Source of the DNA: Candidatus Borkfalkia excrementavium
Lineage (GTDB): Bacteria; Bacillota; Clostridia; Christensenellales; Borkfalkiaceae
DNA: 64,000 nucleotides
Direction of reading: 5' to 3'
Assembly: GCA_019115945.1 (NCBI GenBank)
Contig: DXCO01000035.1
Location: forward strand, 54,353-118,352
In this document: piece after piece, positions 9,661-19,337 of the stretch
Layout: each line of letters starts with the position of its first letter
Numbering within the stretch: position 1 is the first letter of the stretch
Notes under the pieces: generated by a model
The model's database searches: none
What the model was told of the DNA's origin: nothing
The model's input: only the letters and a program-made list of their open reading frames with translations
Position numbers and translations under genes: made by a program

Positions 9661-10852
9661 AAGTGAAAAGAAATTAAAACTTTTGTTTGCGCAGGCGGAG
9701 GAAATTGCGCAGTTCAACCAAGGAAAAGTTCTGGATGCGTTCCGCAATGCAAAAATTGCTTTGCGGCATTTTGCGGCCTCTACCGGTTACGGCTATGGGG
9801 ATGAAGGGAGAGATACGCTGAACGCGCTCTTTGCGGATGTTTTCGGGGCGGAGGCTTCGCTCGTTTCTCCGCATTTGCTTTCCGGAACGCATGCTTTGAC
9901 GGCGGCGCTTTTCGGTGTTTTGAAAACGGGAGACGTCTTATACAGCATTTCAGGAAATCCTTACGATACGCTTTTGGAAGTGATCGGCGGCAAAAACGTA
10001 GGGTCTTTGGCGGATTACGGGATCGGATACAAAAAGACGGATTTGAAAGAGGGAAATTTTGATCTTGCTGCAATTCAGGAAGGGTTAAAAGATCCGCACG
10101 TGAAAGTGGTCTATATTCAAAGATCCCGCGGGTACGAGTGGCGCGATGCGCTGAGCGAAGAAAAAATCAAAAATGTATGCTCTTTTGTCCGCGGGCAGGG
10201 ATTTAGCGGTTGTATTTTTGTAGACAATTGTTACGGCGAATTTGTCGAAAAGACCGAGCCAACGCAATGCGGCGCGGATCTTGCGGTGGGTTCTCTGATC
10301 AAAAACGCGGGGGGCGGACTGGCGCCGACCGGCGGTTACATCGCGGGCAAAAAAGAGTATGTGGATGCGGTTGCGCGCAGGGTAACCGCGCCGTCCGTCG
10401 GGGCGGAGATCGGATCGTATGCTTTCGGGTATCAATATTTTTATCAGGGCATATTTATGGCACCGCATGTCGTAAGCCAGGCAGTGAAAGGGAGCCTGTT
10501 GATCGGGCAGTGCCTTCAGTCTCTCGGATACGAGACGTCGCCTTCGCTCGATTGTCTTCCTTTTGATATCACGAGGGCGATCCGTTTCAAGACGAAAAAC
10601 GAATTGATCGGGTTTATACAGGCTGTTCAGGAAGCCTCTCCGGTAGACAGTTTTCTGACGCTCGAACCTTGGGATATGCCGGGTTACGGCGATCAGGTCA
10701 TCATGGCGGCCGGTACGTTTGTGCAGGGTGCCTCGATCGAACTTTCTGCGGATGCACCGATCAAAGAACCTTACACTGCCTATTTTCAGGGCGGACTGAC
10801 TTACGAACATTGCAAATATGCCTTGGCAAAAGTTTTGCAGAAATTGATCTGA
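9632..10852 (+). CDS. Methionine gamma-lyase family PLP protein (aluminium-resistance type)
   Basis: 406-residue PLP-dependent protein of the YnbB/Met_gamma_lyase family (fold type I). Visible signatures are the SPHLLSGTHAL cofactor-pocket segment, the FVDNCYGEF region and the probable Schiff-base lysine in SLIKNAGGGLAP. In Firmicutes this gene commonly sits after miaA, as here. The real substrate is not established; family members are annotated as carbon-sulfur lyases or aluminium-resistance proteins by homology. It closes the miaB operon. Unlike many Firmicutes, no hfq gene lies between miaA and this gene. Confidence 0.9.
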   Translation: MLSAEKLISESEKKLKLLFAQAEEIAQFNQGKVLDAFRNAKIALRHFAASTGYGYGDEGRDTLNALFADVFGAEASLVSPHLLSGTHALTAALFGVLKTGDVLYSISGNPYDTLLEVIGGKNVGSLADYGIGYKKTDLKEGNFDLAAIQEGLKDPHVKVVYIQRSRGYEWRDALSEEKIKNVCSFVRGQGFSGCIFVDNCYGEFVEKTEPTQCGADLAVGSLIKNAGGGLAPTGGYIAGKKEYVDAVARRVTAPSVGAEIGSYAFGYQYFYQGIFMAPHVVSQAVKGSLLIGQCLQSLGYETSPSLDCLPFDITRAIRFKTKNELIGFIQAVQEASPVDSFLTLEPWDMPGYGDQVIMAAGTFVQGASIELSADAPIKEPYTAYFQGGLTYEHCKYALAKVLQKLI

Positions 10853-11001
10853 TTTTTTTGGGGGCCATGCTTTGCATGTTTCCGAGACGGGCTGTTTTTT
10901 AAGTAAAAATCTGCATCTCTTTGGTTTTGCAAAAGATTTTTACCTTGGGTAAGAAGTGCCTGCTCGTTATTGTAATTTGCTGATGGCAAAATGGGGGAAC
11001 G
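10853..11001. other. Intergenic spacer with weak hairpins
   Basis: 149 bp with a short CATGC/GCATG hairpin and an AAAAATCT...AGATTTTT inverted repeat around 10912-10958. The second is terminator-like but not convincing. No gene seen. Confidence 0.4.
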
Positions 11002-11841
11002 ATGAAATTTTATAATGAACTGATGCAGATGTTGCAACGGCCTCCGCTGTACAAAAGGTCGTCCGCACCATTTTGGGATGACGATCACATATCGGCACAG
11101 ATGTTGAAGGCACATCTCGATCCTTTATCCGATAACGCCAGTCGCAACGCGGCTTTTATTGATCGTTCAGTACAATGGATCAAAGGGCTTATTCCTCCTC
11201 AAAAGAAAGTAAATCTTTTAGATTTGGGGTGCGGGCCGGGATTGTATGCCGAACATTTTTCCGATTGCGGGTATCATGTCACGGGCATTGATATTTCCGG
11301 ACGTTCCATAGACTATGCTGTGCGTTCAGCAAATGAGCGCGGGCTGTCTGTCCGCTATTTCCGACAAAATTATCTTACGGCGGCATTGGAAGAACAGGCT
11401 TTCGACATGGTCGTCATGATTTACTGCGATTACGGCGCTTTGACGCCGCAAGAGAGGCAAATAATCTTAAAAAATATTTTTTCCTGCTTGAAAAAAGGCG
11501 GGAGATTTTTGTTAGACGTCTTTTCTACGGTTTTTTGGGAAAAATTTACAGAAAATCAAACCTGGGAGATTTATCCGTGCGGTGGTTTTTGGAATAATCA
11601 AGAGCATATCTCATGGTGCGGCCGCTATCGGTATCCTCAGCGAGTGACGTTGGAAAGAACGATTGTTTTAACAAAGCAAGAATTCTGCGAGTATAATATT
11701 TGGAATTCTTGTTTTTCGAGGGAGGAATTGATAGACGAGGTGAGTCGGGCGGGCTTTTCCGTGTGCGGCACATGGAGCGATGTTGCGGGAACGGTTTATT
11801 CCGTTGCCTCGCCGACTATAACTTTACTGGCGGAAAAATAG
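11002..11841 (+). CDS. Class I SAM-dependent methyltransferase
   Basis: 279 residues with the SAM-binding motif I LLDLGCGPGLYAEHF near residue 73, motif II GIDISGRSIDYA and a later MVVMIYCDYGAL segment, all of the Methyltransf_25/11 fold. Substrate unknown; small-molecule methylation is as likely as any other. It has a good GGGGGAACG ribosome site and stands alone between the miaB operon and the convergent groESL. Confidence 0.8.
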   Translation: MKFYNELMQMLQRPPLYKRSSAPFWDDDHISAQMLKAHLDPLSDNASRNAAFIDRSVQWIKGLIPPQKKVNLLDLGCGPGLYAEHFSDCGYHVTGIDISGRSIDYAVRSANERGLSVRYFRQNYLTAALEEQAFDMVVMIYCDYGALTPQERQIILKNIFSCLKKGGRFLLDVFSTVFWEKFTENQTWEIYPCGGFWNNQEHISWCGRYRYPQRVTLERTIVLTKQEFCEYNIWNSCFSREELIDEVSRAGFSVCGTWSDVAGTVYSVASPTITLLAEK

Positions 11842-11860
11842 ATATTAAATCACATAAAGG

Positions 11861-11886
11861 AAGGACGCGGATAACTCCGCGTCCTT
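11861..11886 (-). terminator. Terminator hairpin between methyltransferase and groEL
   Basis: AAGGACGCGG pairs perfectly with CCGCGTCCTT over a 6-nt loop. On the minus strand it is followed by a pyrimidine-rich CCTTTATG stretch, so it most likely ends groESL; it may also slow the convergent transcript. Confidence 0.65.
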
Positions 11887-11934
11887 CAGTATTTGTCTTA
11901 TTGTGTGGAAACTGCAGTCTGATCAACGAAAGAA

Positions 11935-13877
<1,943 letters not shown>

Positions 13878-13913
13878 ACAGATTTGCCTCCAATGTTTTT
13901 TACTCTTTCAGTT

Positions 13914-13940
13914 TTAGCACTTATTGCTCCTGAGTGCTAA
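13914..13940 (-). promoter_or_regulatory. CIRCE operator 1 (HrcA site) of groESL
   Basis: TTAGCACTT-N9-GAGTGCTAA, one mismatch from the CIRCE inverted repeat. It lies just downstream of the groES -10, over the expected start site, the standard place for HrcA repression. Confidence 0.93.
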
Positions 13941-13950
13941 TTTACTATAT

Positions 13951-13978
13951 ATTATATACAATAGAAATGAAATGTCAA
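13951..13978 (-). promoter_or_regulatory. groESL sigma-A promoter
   Basis: Reading leftward: TTGACA, 16-bp spacer, TATAAT. Flanked by CIRCE operators on both sides. Confidence 0.85.
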
Positions 13979-14005
13979 ATGTTTTAACGCCGAAAATAGA
14001 AAAAA

Positions 14006-14032
14006 TTAGCACTCTTTTTATAAAAGTGCTAA
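14006..14032. promoter_or_regulatory. CIRCE operator 2, between groES and the dCMP deaminase gene
   Basis: TTAGCACTC-N9-AAGTGCTAA, again one mismatch from consensus. Centre-to-centre distance to operator 1 is 92 bp. It lies upstream of the groES -35 and upstream of the divergent deaminase promoter. Confidence 0.9.
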
Positions 14033-14068
14033 TTCATTCCGAAATGGATGCCGAAATAAAGATTGCGC

Positions 14069-14097
14069 TTGCATTTTGAAGGATTGTGTGGTAAAAT
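14069..14097 (+). promoter_or_regulatory. Promoter of the dCMP deaminase-cyclophilin operon
   Basis: TTGCAT, 17-bp spacer, TAAAAT. The predicted start near 14104 rules out the ATG at 14098 used in the ORF track. Confidence 0.65.
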
Positions 14098-14127
14098 ATG
14101 CATAATAAGTCAAAAGAGGAAGCGCGT

Positions 14128-14592
14128 ATGGACAAGTGGGATAAAAGGTTTATGGAACTGACGGAAACCGTTGCCGGCTGGTCGAGTTGTTTTCAGGAAA
14201 ACAGGCATGTCGGGGCGGTGATCGTGTTGGATAAACGTGTTTTGACGACCGGTTATAACGGAGCGCCTGCGGGGATCCGCAGTTGCGTTGACAAAGGGGA
14301 GTGCCTCCGCAGGAAACTCGGCGTCGAAAGCGGAACTCGTCAGGAACTTTGTTACGCCGTCCACGCGGAACAGAATGCGATCATTCAGGCGGCGCGTCTC
14401 GGGATCAAGATCGGCGGCGCCACGCTCTATTGCACGCACCAGCCGTGCGTCATTTGTGCAAAGATGATCATCAATGCAGGGATCGCGCGCGTCGTCTATA
14501 AGTTTGGCTATCCGGACGATTTTTCCATGCAACTTTTCAAAGAGGCGGGCGTTACCGTTCAAAAATACGAGGAATTGGAAAAGGAGAACTGA
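14128..14592 (+). CDS. dCMP/CMP deaminase (ComEB-like)
   Basis: Zinc-dependent deoxycytidylate deaminase, about 154 residues, making dUMP for thymidylate synthesis. The catalytic HAEQNAI and the second zinc motif PCVICAK are visible, with GAVIVLDKRVLTTGYNGAP upstream, as in ComEB/dCMP deaminases. The start was moved from 14098 to ATG 14128, which has an AGAGGAAG ribosome site and lies after the predicted transcription start. It is followed after 3 bp by the cyclophilin gene. CIRCE operator 2 lies about 95 bp upstream, so heat-shock control is possible. Confidence 0.9.
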   Translation: MDKWDKRFMELTETVAGWSSCFQENRHVGAVIVLDKRVLTTGYNGAPAGIRSCVDKGECLRRKLGVESGTRQELCYAVHAEQNAIIQAARLGIKIGGATLYCTHQPCVICAKMIINAGIARVVYKFGYPDDFSMQLFKEAGVTVQKYEELEKEN

Positions 14593-14595
14593 AAA

Positions 14596-15120
14596 ATGAA
14601 AAATCCCGTAGTTACGTTTACGATGGAAAGCGGAAAAACTTTCAAAGCGGAACTGTATCCCGAAAAGGCTCCCAATACCGTCAACAATTTTCTTTCGCTT
14701 GTCAACGGCGGTTTTTACGACGGGCTGGGATTCCACAGGATCATTGAGGGATTTATGATCCAGGGCGGAGACCCCGCGGGCGTAGGAACGGGCGGTCCCG
14801 GTTATACGATCAAAGGGGAATTCCGCATGAACGGATTTTTGCAAAACGATATCAAGCATCTGCGCGGCGTGCTCTCGATGGCCCGTTCGATGATGCCGGA
14901 CAGCGCGGGTTCTCAGTTTTTTATCATGCACGAGGATGCGGCGCATCTCGACGGGCAGTATGCGGCGTTCGGTAAGATCATCGAGGGGATGGACGTTGTC
15001 GATGAGATCGCGTGTACTGAAACGGACATGCGCGACAGACCGCTCCGGCCGCAGACGATGCGCAAAGTGACGGCGGAGACTTTCGGGGTGTCCTATCCCG
15101 AGCCCAAAAAGGTAAAATAA
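14596..15120 (+). CDS. Peptidyl-prolyl cis-trans isomerase, cyclophilin type
   Basis: 174-residue cytoplasmic cyclophilin without a signal peptide. Visible are the active-site FHRIIEGFMIQGGDP, the GSQFFIM segment and the HLDGQYAAFGKIIEGMDVVD end. It catalyses proline isomerisation during folding. Second gene of the operon behind CIRCE operator 2, so it may share stress control with groESL. Confidence 0.93.
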   Translation: MKNPVVTFTMESGKTFKAELYPEKAPNTVNNFLSLVNGGFYDGLGFHRIIEGFMIQGGDPAGVGTGGPGYTIKGEFRMNGFLQNDIKHLRGVLSMARSMMPDSAGSQFFIMHEDAAHLDGQYAAFGKIIEGMDVVDEIACTETDMRDRPLRPQTMRKVTAETFGVSYPEPKKVK

Positions 15121-15152
15121 ACTTGAACGGCCGCAAAAGGGCGGCGGTGCGG

Positions 15153-15187
15153 GGATCCCGCGGAGTCTTCCGCCGGATCCTTTTTAT
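15153..15187 (+). terminator. Terminator after cyclophilin gene
   Basis: GGATCC-C-GCGGA stem with TCCGC-C-GGATCC, then TTTTTATT. Confidence 0.85.
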
Positions 15188-15237
15188 TATATGGTTGCGG
15201 ATGATTTAAAAGGCGATATTTGCGGCAGACGGAAAAT

Positions 15238-15259
15238 TTTACAAATTTTTAACAAATTT
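15238..15259 (+). promoter_or_regulatory. Tandem 11-bp direct repeats upstream of the two-component operon
   Basis: TTTACAAATTT directly followed by TTAACAAATTT, with a partial third unit TTATTG. An 11-bp period is what OmpR/PhoB-family regulators bind. They end just before a possible -35 region; a GATAAT -10 is at 15284-15289. The same pattern occurs at 23865-23897. Confidence 0.6.
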
Positions 15260-15321
15260 TTATTGTTTCGGAAAAGCCGAAATGATAATCTGAGACAGTC
15301 AGAAGGCGAAGGAGGCATAAC

Positions 15322-15993
15322 ATGATTAAAATTCTTGTGGCGGAAGACGACAGGGCGCTGAACGATCTCGTGTGTTCTATGCTCCGCGGCAACGGAATGG
15401 AGGCGGTTGCCGCCTTTGACGGGAAGCAGGCGCTCGATCTGTTTGAAAGCGAGTCTTTCGATATGGTTATCAGCGACATCATGATGCCTCACACGGACGG
15501 CTTTGCGCTGGCGGAGAATATACGCCGTGCGGACAAACGCATTCCTATTTTATTTATGACGGCGTTGGACGATAAGCCCTCAAAACAGCGCGGGTTTCAG
15601 ACGGGGATAGACGATTATGTCGTAAAGCCCTTCGATGTGGACATACTGTTGTTGCGCGTGTGCGCTCTTTTGCGCCGGGCAAATATAGAACAAAGCCGCG
15701 AACTTGTCGCTGGCAATCTGCGCATGAACGAAGACGAGCATACCGCATACGTAGACGGCGAGGAATTGCCTCTTACGGTACGGGAGTTTGATCTGCTATT
15801 CAAACTGCTGTCCTATCCCAAACGCACTTATACGAGGACGCAACTTATGGATGAGTTTTGGGGATACGATGCTTCCGCCACCTCGAGGACGGTGGACGTA
15901 TATATGTCGAAATTGCGCGAAAAGACCTCCGCCTGCAACGGCTTCGAGATCGTGACCGTGCACGGCCTCGGTTATAAGGCGGTGCTGAAATGA
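15322..15993 (+). CDS. OmpR-family response regulator
   Basis: 223 residues. The receiver domain has the acidic pocket AEDD, the phosphoacceptor Asp in VISDIMMPHTDGF and the lysine in VVKPFDVD. The C-terminal winged helix ends in SRTVDVYMSKLREK and VHGLGYKAVLK, typical of OmpR/PhoB proteins. A GGAGG ribosome site precedes the ATG. The stop overlaps the kinase start by 4 bp (ATGA). It probably binds the 11-bp repeats upstream of its own operon. Signal unknown. Confidence 0.94.
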   Translation: MIKILVAEDDRALNDLVCSMLRGNGMEAVAAFDGKQALDLFESESFDMVISDIMMPHTDGFALAENIRRADKRIPILFMTALDDKPSKQRGFQTGIDDYVVKPFDVDILLLRVCALLRRANIEQSRELVAGNLRMNEDEHTAYVDGEELPLTVREFDLLFKLLSYPKRTYTRTQLMDEFWGYDASATSRTVDVYMSKLREKTSACNGFEIVTVHGLGYKAVLK

Positions 15994-17042
15994 AGAGGAA
16001 AAATCCGAACCGAATTTTTTCCGTTCTCGGATATGCTGCATTGTTCGTGACGATTGCCGTTATCATCATGGTGGCGCTTCTCGTCTATGATCTTGCCGAT
16101 CGCGCCCTGAATGGAAACGATGCGCTGATCGCGGTTGTCATGCTGACGGTCATCATATTTTTGGCGCTCATCTGTACTTTGGCGGATGGGATCCGCCGCA
16201 AAATATTGGTGAAAGGCCCCGTTGAAAAAATACTCGAGGCGACCCAGAAAATCGCTTCGGGTGATTTTTCTGTACGGATGGAACCGATCCACGCGTTCGG
16301 GCGATACAACGAGTATGACCATATCATGGAAAACATCAATAAAATGTCCGCGGAACTTGCAAAGACAGAGGTTTTGCATACGGATTTTGTTTCCAACGTA
16401 TCGCATGAACTGAAAACGCCTTTGGCGATCATCCAAAATTATTCTATGGCGATCCAAAGCGGAGATCTTGACAAAGAAACGCATGACAAATACGCAAACG
16501 TGCTCGCCATGACCGCGAAAAGACTGACCGATCTCGTCACCAATATACTGAAACTGAATCGGCTCGAAAATCAGGAGATCGCGCCGGTCCGCGAAGAAAT
16601 CCGCCTGAACGAAATGCTGGAACAGGCATTGCTTCGGTACGAAGAGAGGATAGAGGAAAAGTCGCTCGAGTTGGCTTGCGACCTGCAGCCCGTCACGGTG
16701 CATTCAGATCCCGCTTATCTGGAAATCGTATGGAACAATCTCATTTCCAACGCAGTCAAATTCACGGAACCGGAAGGCAGAATCTTTATTACGCTCGGAA
16801 CGGAAAACGGCAATGCGGTTGTAAAAGTGGAAGACAGCGGCTGCGGTATCCCGAAAGAGATAGGGGAACGCATCTTCGATAAATTTTATCAGGGGGATAC
16901 CTCGCACGCACAGGAAGGAAACGGACTCGGGCTTGCACTCGTAAAAAAGGTGATAGATGTGCTCGGCGGAGAGATTTCGGTGGAAAGCGAAGTGGGTAAA
17001 GGCAGTATCTTTACCGTAAAATTGCGTGGAGAGAATCAATGA
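15990..17042 (+). CDS. Sensor histidine kinase, short-loop membrane type
   Basis: 350 residues. Two membrane helices (about 10-32 and 42-64) are separated by only about ten residues, so there is no extracellular sensor domain. A HAMP linker, the H-box VSHELKTPLAIIQNYS with the phosphoaccepting His near residue 139, the N box NNLISNAVKF, G1 DSGCGIPKE, the F box and G2 GNGLGLALV follow. The layout suggests sensing inside the membrane or through a partner protein; the multispanning protein encoded immediately downstream is a candidate. Coupled to its neighbours by 4-bp overlaps on both sides. Confidence 0.94.
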   Translation: MKRKNPNRIFSVLGYAALFVTIAVIIMVALLVYDLADRALNGNDALIAVVMLTVIIFLALICTLADGIRRKILVKGPVEKILEATQKIASGDFSVRMEPIHAFGRYNEYDHIMENINKMSAELAKTEVLHTDFVSNVSHELKTPLAIIQNYSMAIQSGDLDKETHDKYANVLAMTAKRLTDLVTNILKLNRLENQEIAPVREEIRLNEMLEQALLRYEERIEEKSLELACDLQPVTVHSDPAYLEIVWNNLISNAVKFTEPEGRIFITLGTENGNAVVKVEDSGCGIPKEIGERIFDKFYQGDTSHAQEGNGLGLALVKKVIDVLGGEISVESEVGKGSIFTVKLRGENQ

Positions 17043-17986
17043 ATAAACTGAAAAAGTTGATCGCTTTTCTGAAAGATCCGAATTTTATTTTTCTTTGCGC
17101 TGTTTGGCTTATAACGCTTTGCCTGGTCGCTTATTCTATCGTCATGATGGTTTTTGGTGTAGGGTCATGGCTGGCGTATGTCGTTTTTGCCTGTACCGCG
17201 GTTTTTTTTGCCTACGCCATCTATACGATCGTGCGCGGCGTGCCCGCTCTCAAAGCGAAGGTCGTCGAACGGGCTAAACGCCACGCCTTTACAAACAATC
17301 TGATCACCGATTATGGTTTTCGGACGATCGCGTTTTCCGTCTTTTCCTTCGTGATCAATGTCGGATTTGCCGTATTCAACGCGGTGCTCGGCATTGTTGC
17401 CTCGTCCGTATGGTATGGCATTCTTGCAGGTTATTATATTTGTCTGAGTGCGCTGCGTTTTGGCCTGTTGGTCGGCGGATACAAGGCGAAAAAGCGTTCG
17501 GCAGACAACTCCGCGCTCTTTTCGGAATATAAGTTGCGTCTTTACCGGCTGTGCGGTGTCGCTCTGTTTGTGCTTGAGGTCGCGCTGGCCGCAGCCGTTA
17601 CGATGATGGTGCTTTCGGACAGGCCGACCGCATATACCGAGATCATGGCGATCACTTCTGCCGCCTATACTTTTTACAAAATTATTTTTGCGATCATCAA
17701 TCTTTTCAAGGTGCGGCGGCTGAACGATCCGCTTTTGCAATGCTTTCGGAACATCAATCTTACGGACGCAACGGTCTCTCTGCTTTCTCTGCAGGTTACG
17801 CTCGTTGCCGTATTTTCGGATGAGTCCGGCGTTGCTCCGAAATCCATGCGTGCGCTCAATGCGACTACCGGTTTTATCGTGTGCGCGCTGACCATCTTTT
17901 TGGGCGTGTTCATGATCGTGCGTGCGAGCGGAAAATTGAAAAGTTTACAGCAAAGAGGCGATAACGGTGAAAAACGAGAAGGATAA
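17039..17986 (+). CDS. Multispanning membrane protein, function unknown
   Basis: 315 residues with about eight hydrophobic segments (roughly 18-40, 44-66, 94-118, 122-144, 172-194, 203-222, 237-262, 270-293) and no catalytic motif I recognise. Basic stretches between helices suggest a polytopic inner-membrane protein. ATG overlaps the kinase stop by 4 bp, so it belongs to the two-component operon and may be its sensor partner or its target. I do not recognise a family. Confidence 0.75.
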   Translation: MNKLKKLIAFLKDPNFIFLCAVWLITLCLVAYSIVMMVFGVGSWLAYVVFACTAVFFAYAIYTIVRGVPALKAKVVERAKRHAFTNNLITDYGFRTIAFSVFSFVINVGFAVFNAVLGIVASSVWYGILAGYYICLSALRFGLLVGGYKAKKRSADNSALFSEYKLRLYRLCGVALFVLEVALAAAVTMMVLSDRPTAYTEIMAITSAAYTFYKIIFAIINLFKVRRLNDPLLQCFRNINLTDATVSLLSLQVTLVAVFSDESGVAPKSMRALNATTGFIVCALTIFLGVFMIVRASGKLKSLQQRGDNGEKREG

Positions 17987-18362
17987 AAAATTGATTTACT
18001 CTTATTCCGCCCCTACGGAGGATGAACGCCGGGAGGTAGAGAGCATACGAAAAATGTATCTCGATCCGGAAAAAGAGAACGATAAACTGACCCGTTTGCG
18101 CAAACTCAATGCGCGCGTAAAAAATACTGCGATGTGCGTCTCCCTGTCTGTCGGCATCGCAGGCGTCCTCTTATTCGGCGGCGGAATGAGCCTTACGCTT
18201 AGGCAGGTGAACTATGTTTGGGGGATCATCCTCTCGCTGATCGGAATCGTGCCGATTGCCATTGCGTATCCCGTGTACAACGCGCTTCTGAAACGGGGAA
18301 AGAAAAAATACGGGGAAGAAATTCTGCGCCTGTCGGGCGAGATCCTGAACGAAAAAAAGTAA
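17967..18362 (+). CDS. Small two-helix membrane protein (paralogue of the 23971 gene)
   Basis: 131 residues starting at GTG 17967, overlapping the preceding gene by 20 bp. A charged N-terminal half with an LRKLNARVK segment is followed by two hydrophobic helices and a basic KRGKKKYGEEILRLSGEIL end. The protein at 23971-24318 has the same architecture: LRxLxxxVK, two helices with G-rich GGGMSL/GVGMCL, then KKYxxEIxRLSxxIL. Similar small proteins in Clostridia are, as I recall, sometimes labelled dihydropteridine reductase, without functional support that I know of. Last gene of the two-component operon. Confidence 0.75.
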   Translation: MKNEKDKKLIYSYSAPTEDERREVESIRKMYLDPEKENDKLTRLRKLNARVKNTAMCVSLSVGIAGVLLFGGGMSLTLRQVNYVWGIILSLIGIVPIAIAYPVYNALLKRGKKKYGEEILRLSGEILNEKK

Positions 18363-18406
18363 AATACCCGTACAAAATCGTCTGCGGATTCATATTTATA
18401 TATAAT

Positions 18407-19201
18407 ATGATAGCGGATTTTCATAACGACTTTTTAACGGAAGGGAAAGGATCTCTTTCTTTGTTCGGTACCGAAGCGGAATGCATGGTGTGCGCCTTGT
18501 TCCGCGGGCGCCGGAGAGAGGAAGAGATTTTTCAAATTTTGCGGAGATTTGCGGAAGAGAAAGCCGCAAATCAATTTTTAGGATTGGAAGACGTCGGGTA
18601 TCTTACGGATGAAAATTATGATGCGATCATGCAATATAGACCCGTATATGCCTCGCTTACCTGGAATTATGAAACGGCCTTTGCAAGCGGCTGCCTGTCT
18701 GCCGGCGGCCTTAAAAAAGAGGGAAAGCGGCTCGTGAAAAAACTGGCCGAAGACGGAATCTTTATCGATTGCGCGCATCTGAATGCCGAAAGTTTTTGCG
18801 ATCTTTTGGACTGCGGGGTCCGCATTCTCGATTCTCATACCTGTTCGGCGGCGCTGTGCGGACATCCCCGCAATCTCGAAGACTGGCAGATGAGCGAAAT
18901 TACGGCAAGAGGAGGGCTGATCGGCATTGCCTTCGTCTCCGATTTTCTGAAGGATGGCGGGGCGGATATGCATGACGTATTTCTGCATGCAGATCACTGC
19001 GTGCAGAAGTTCGGAATTGCGTCCGTCTGTTTCGGAAGCGATTTTTACGGTACGCAGAATCTTCCCGCCGGGCTGACGGACTATGCGCAAGCGGAAAATT
19101 TGTACAATGATTTTGCGGCGGCGGGATATAAAGATCGCGACATAGAGAGGATATTTTATGTGAATTTACATAATTTTCTTTATAATCATGAAAAAATATG
19201 A
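18407..19201 (+). CDS. Membrane dipeptidase family protein (peptidase M19)
   Basis: About 264 residues from ATG 18407, shorter than the usual 310-370. The M19 metal and catalytic pattern can be followed: HxD in DFHND, Glu in GLEDVG, His in DCAHLN, His in DSHTCSAALCGHPRN with the Arg, and Asp in GSDFYG. Members hydrolyse dipeptides, including peptidoglycan-derived or D-containing ones. No ribosome site precedes the ATG; a TATAAT sequence abuts it. The ORF-track start at 18218 lies inside the previous gene and is unlikely. It may be read through from the operon upstream. Confidence 0.82.
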   Translation: MIADFHNDFLTEGKGSLSLFGTEAECMVCALFRGRRREEEIFQILRRFAEEKAANQFLGLEDVGYLTDENYDAIMQYRPVYASLTWNYETAFASGCLSAGGLKKEGKRLVKKLAEDGIFIDCAHLNAESFCDLLDCGVRILDSHTCSAALCGHPRNLEDWQMSEITARGGLIGIAFVSDFLKDGGADMHDVFLHADHCVQKFGIASVCFGSDFYGTQNLPAGLTDYAQAENLYNDFAAAGYKDRDIERIFYVNLHNFLYNHEKI

Positions 19202-19213
19202 TATTCTGTCTGA

Positions 19214-19240
19214 TTCGACAATAAATTTGTAAAATCGACA
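19214..19240 (-). promoter_or_regulatory. Pair of Spo0A boxes upstream of spo0A
   Basis: On the minus strand TGTCGAA (19214-19220, exact 0A-box core) and TGTCGAT (19234-19240, one change) lie 20 bp apart, two helical turns. They are 40-70 bp upstream of the -35, suitable for autoregulation. Confidence 0.65.
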
Positions 19241-19280
19241 AAATTTGTAAAAATAAAATATAATATTTTACAAAAATAAC

Positions 19281-19309
19281 TTTACTTTTGAAAACTGCTG
19301 TTGTATAAT
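19281..19309 (+). promoter_or_regulatory. spo0A promoter
   Basis: TTTACT, 17-bp spacer, TATAAT. Confidence 0.7.
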
Positions 19310-19337
19310 TGCCATATAAATCAATTCGAGGTGGAAT

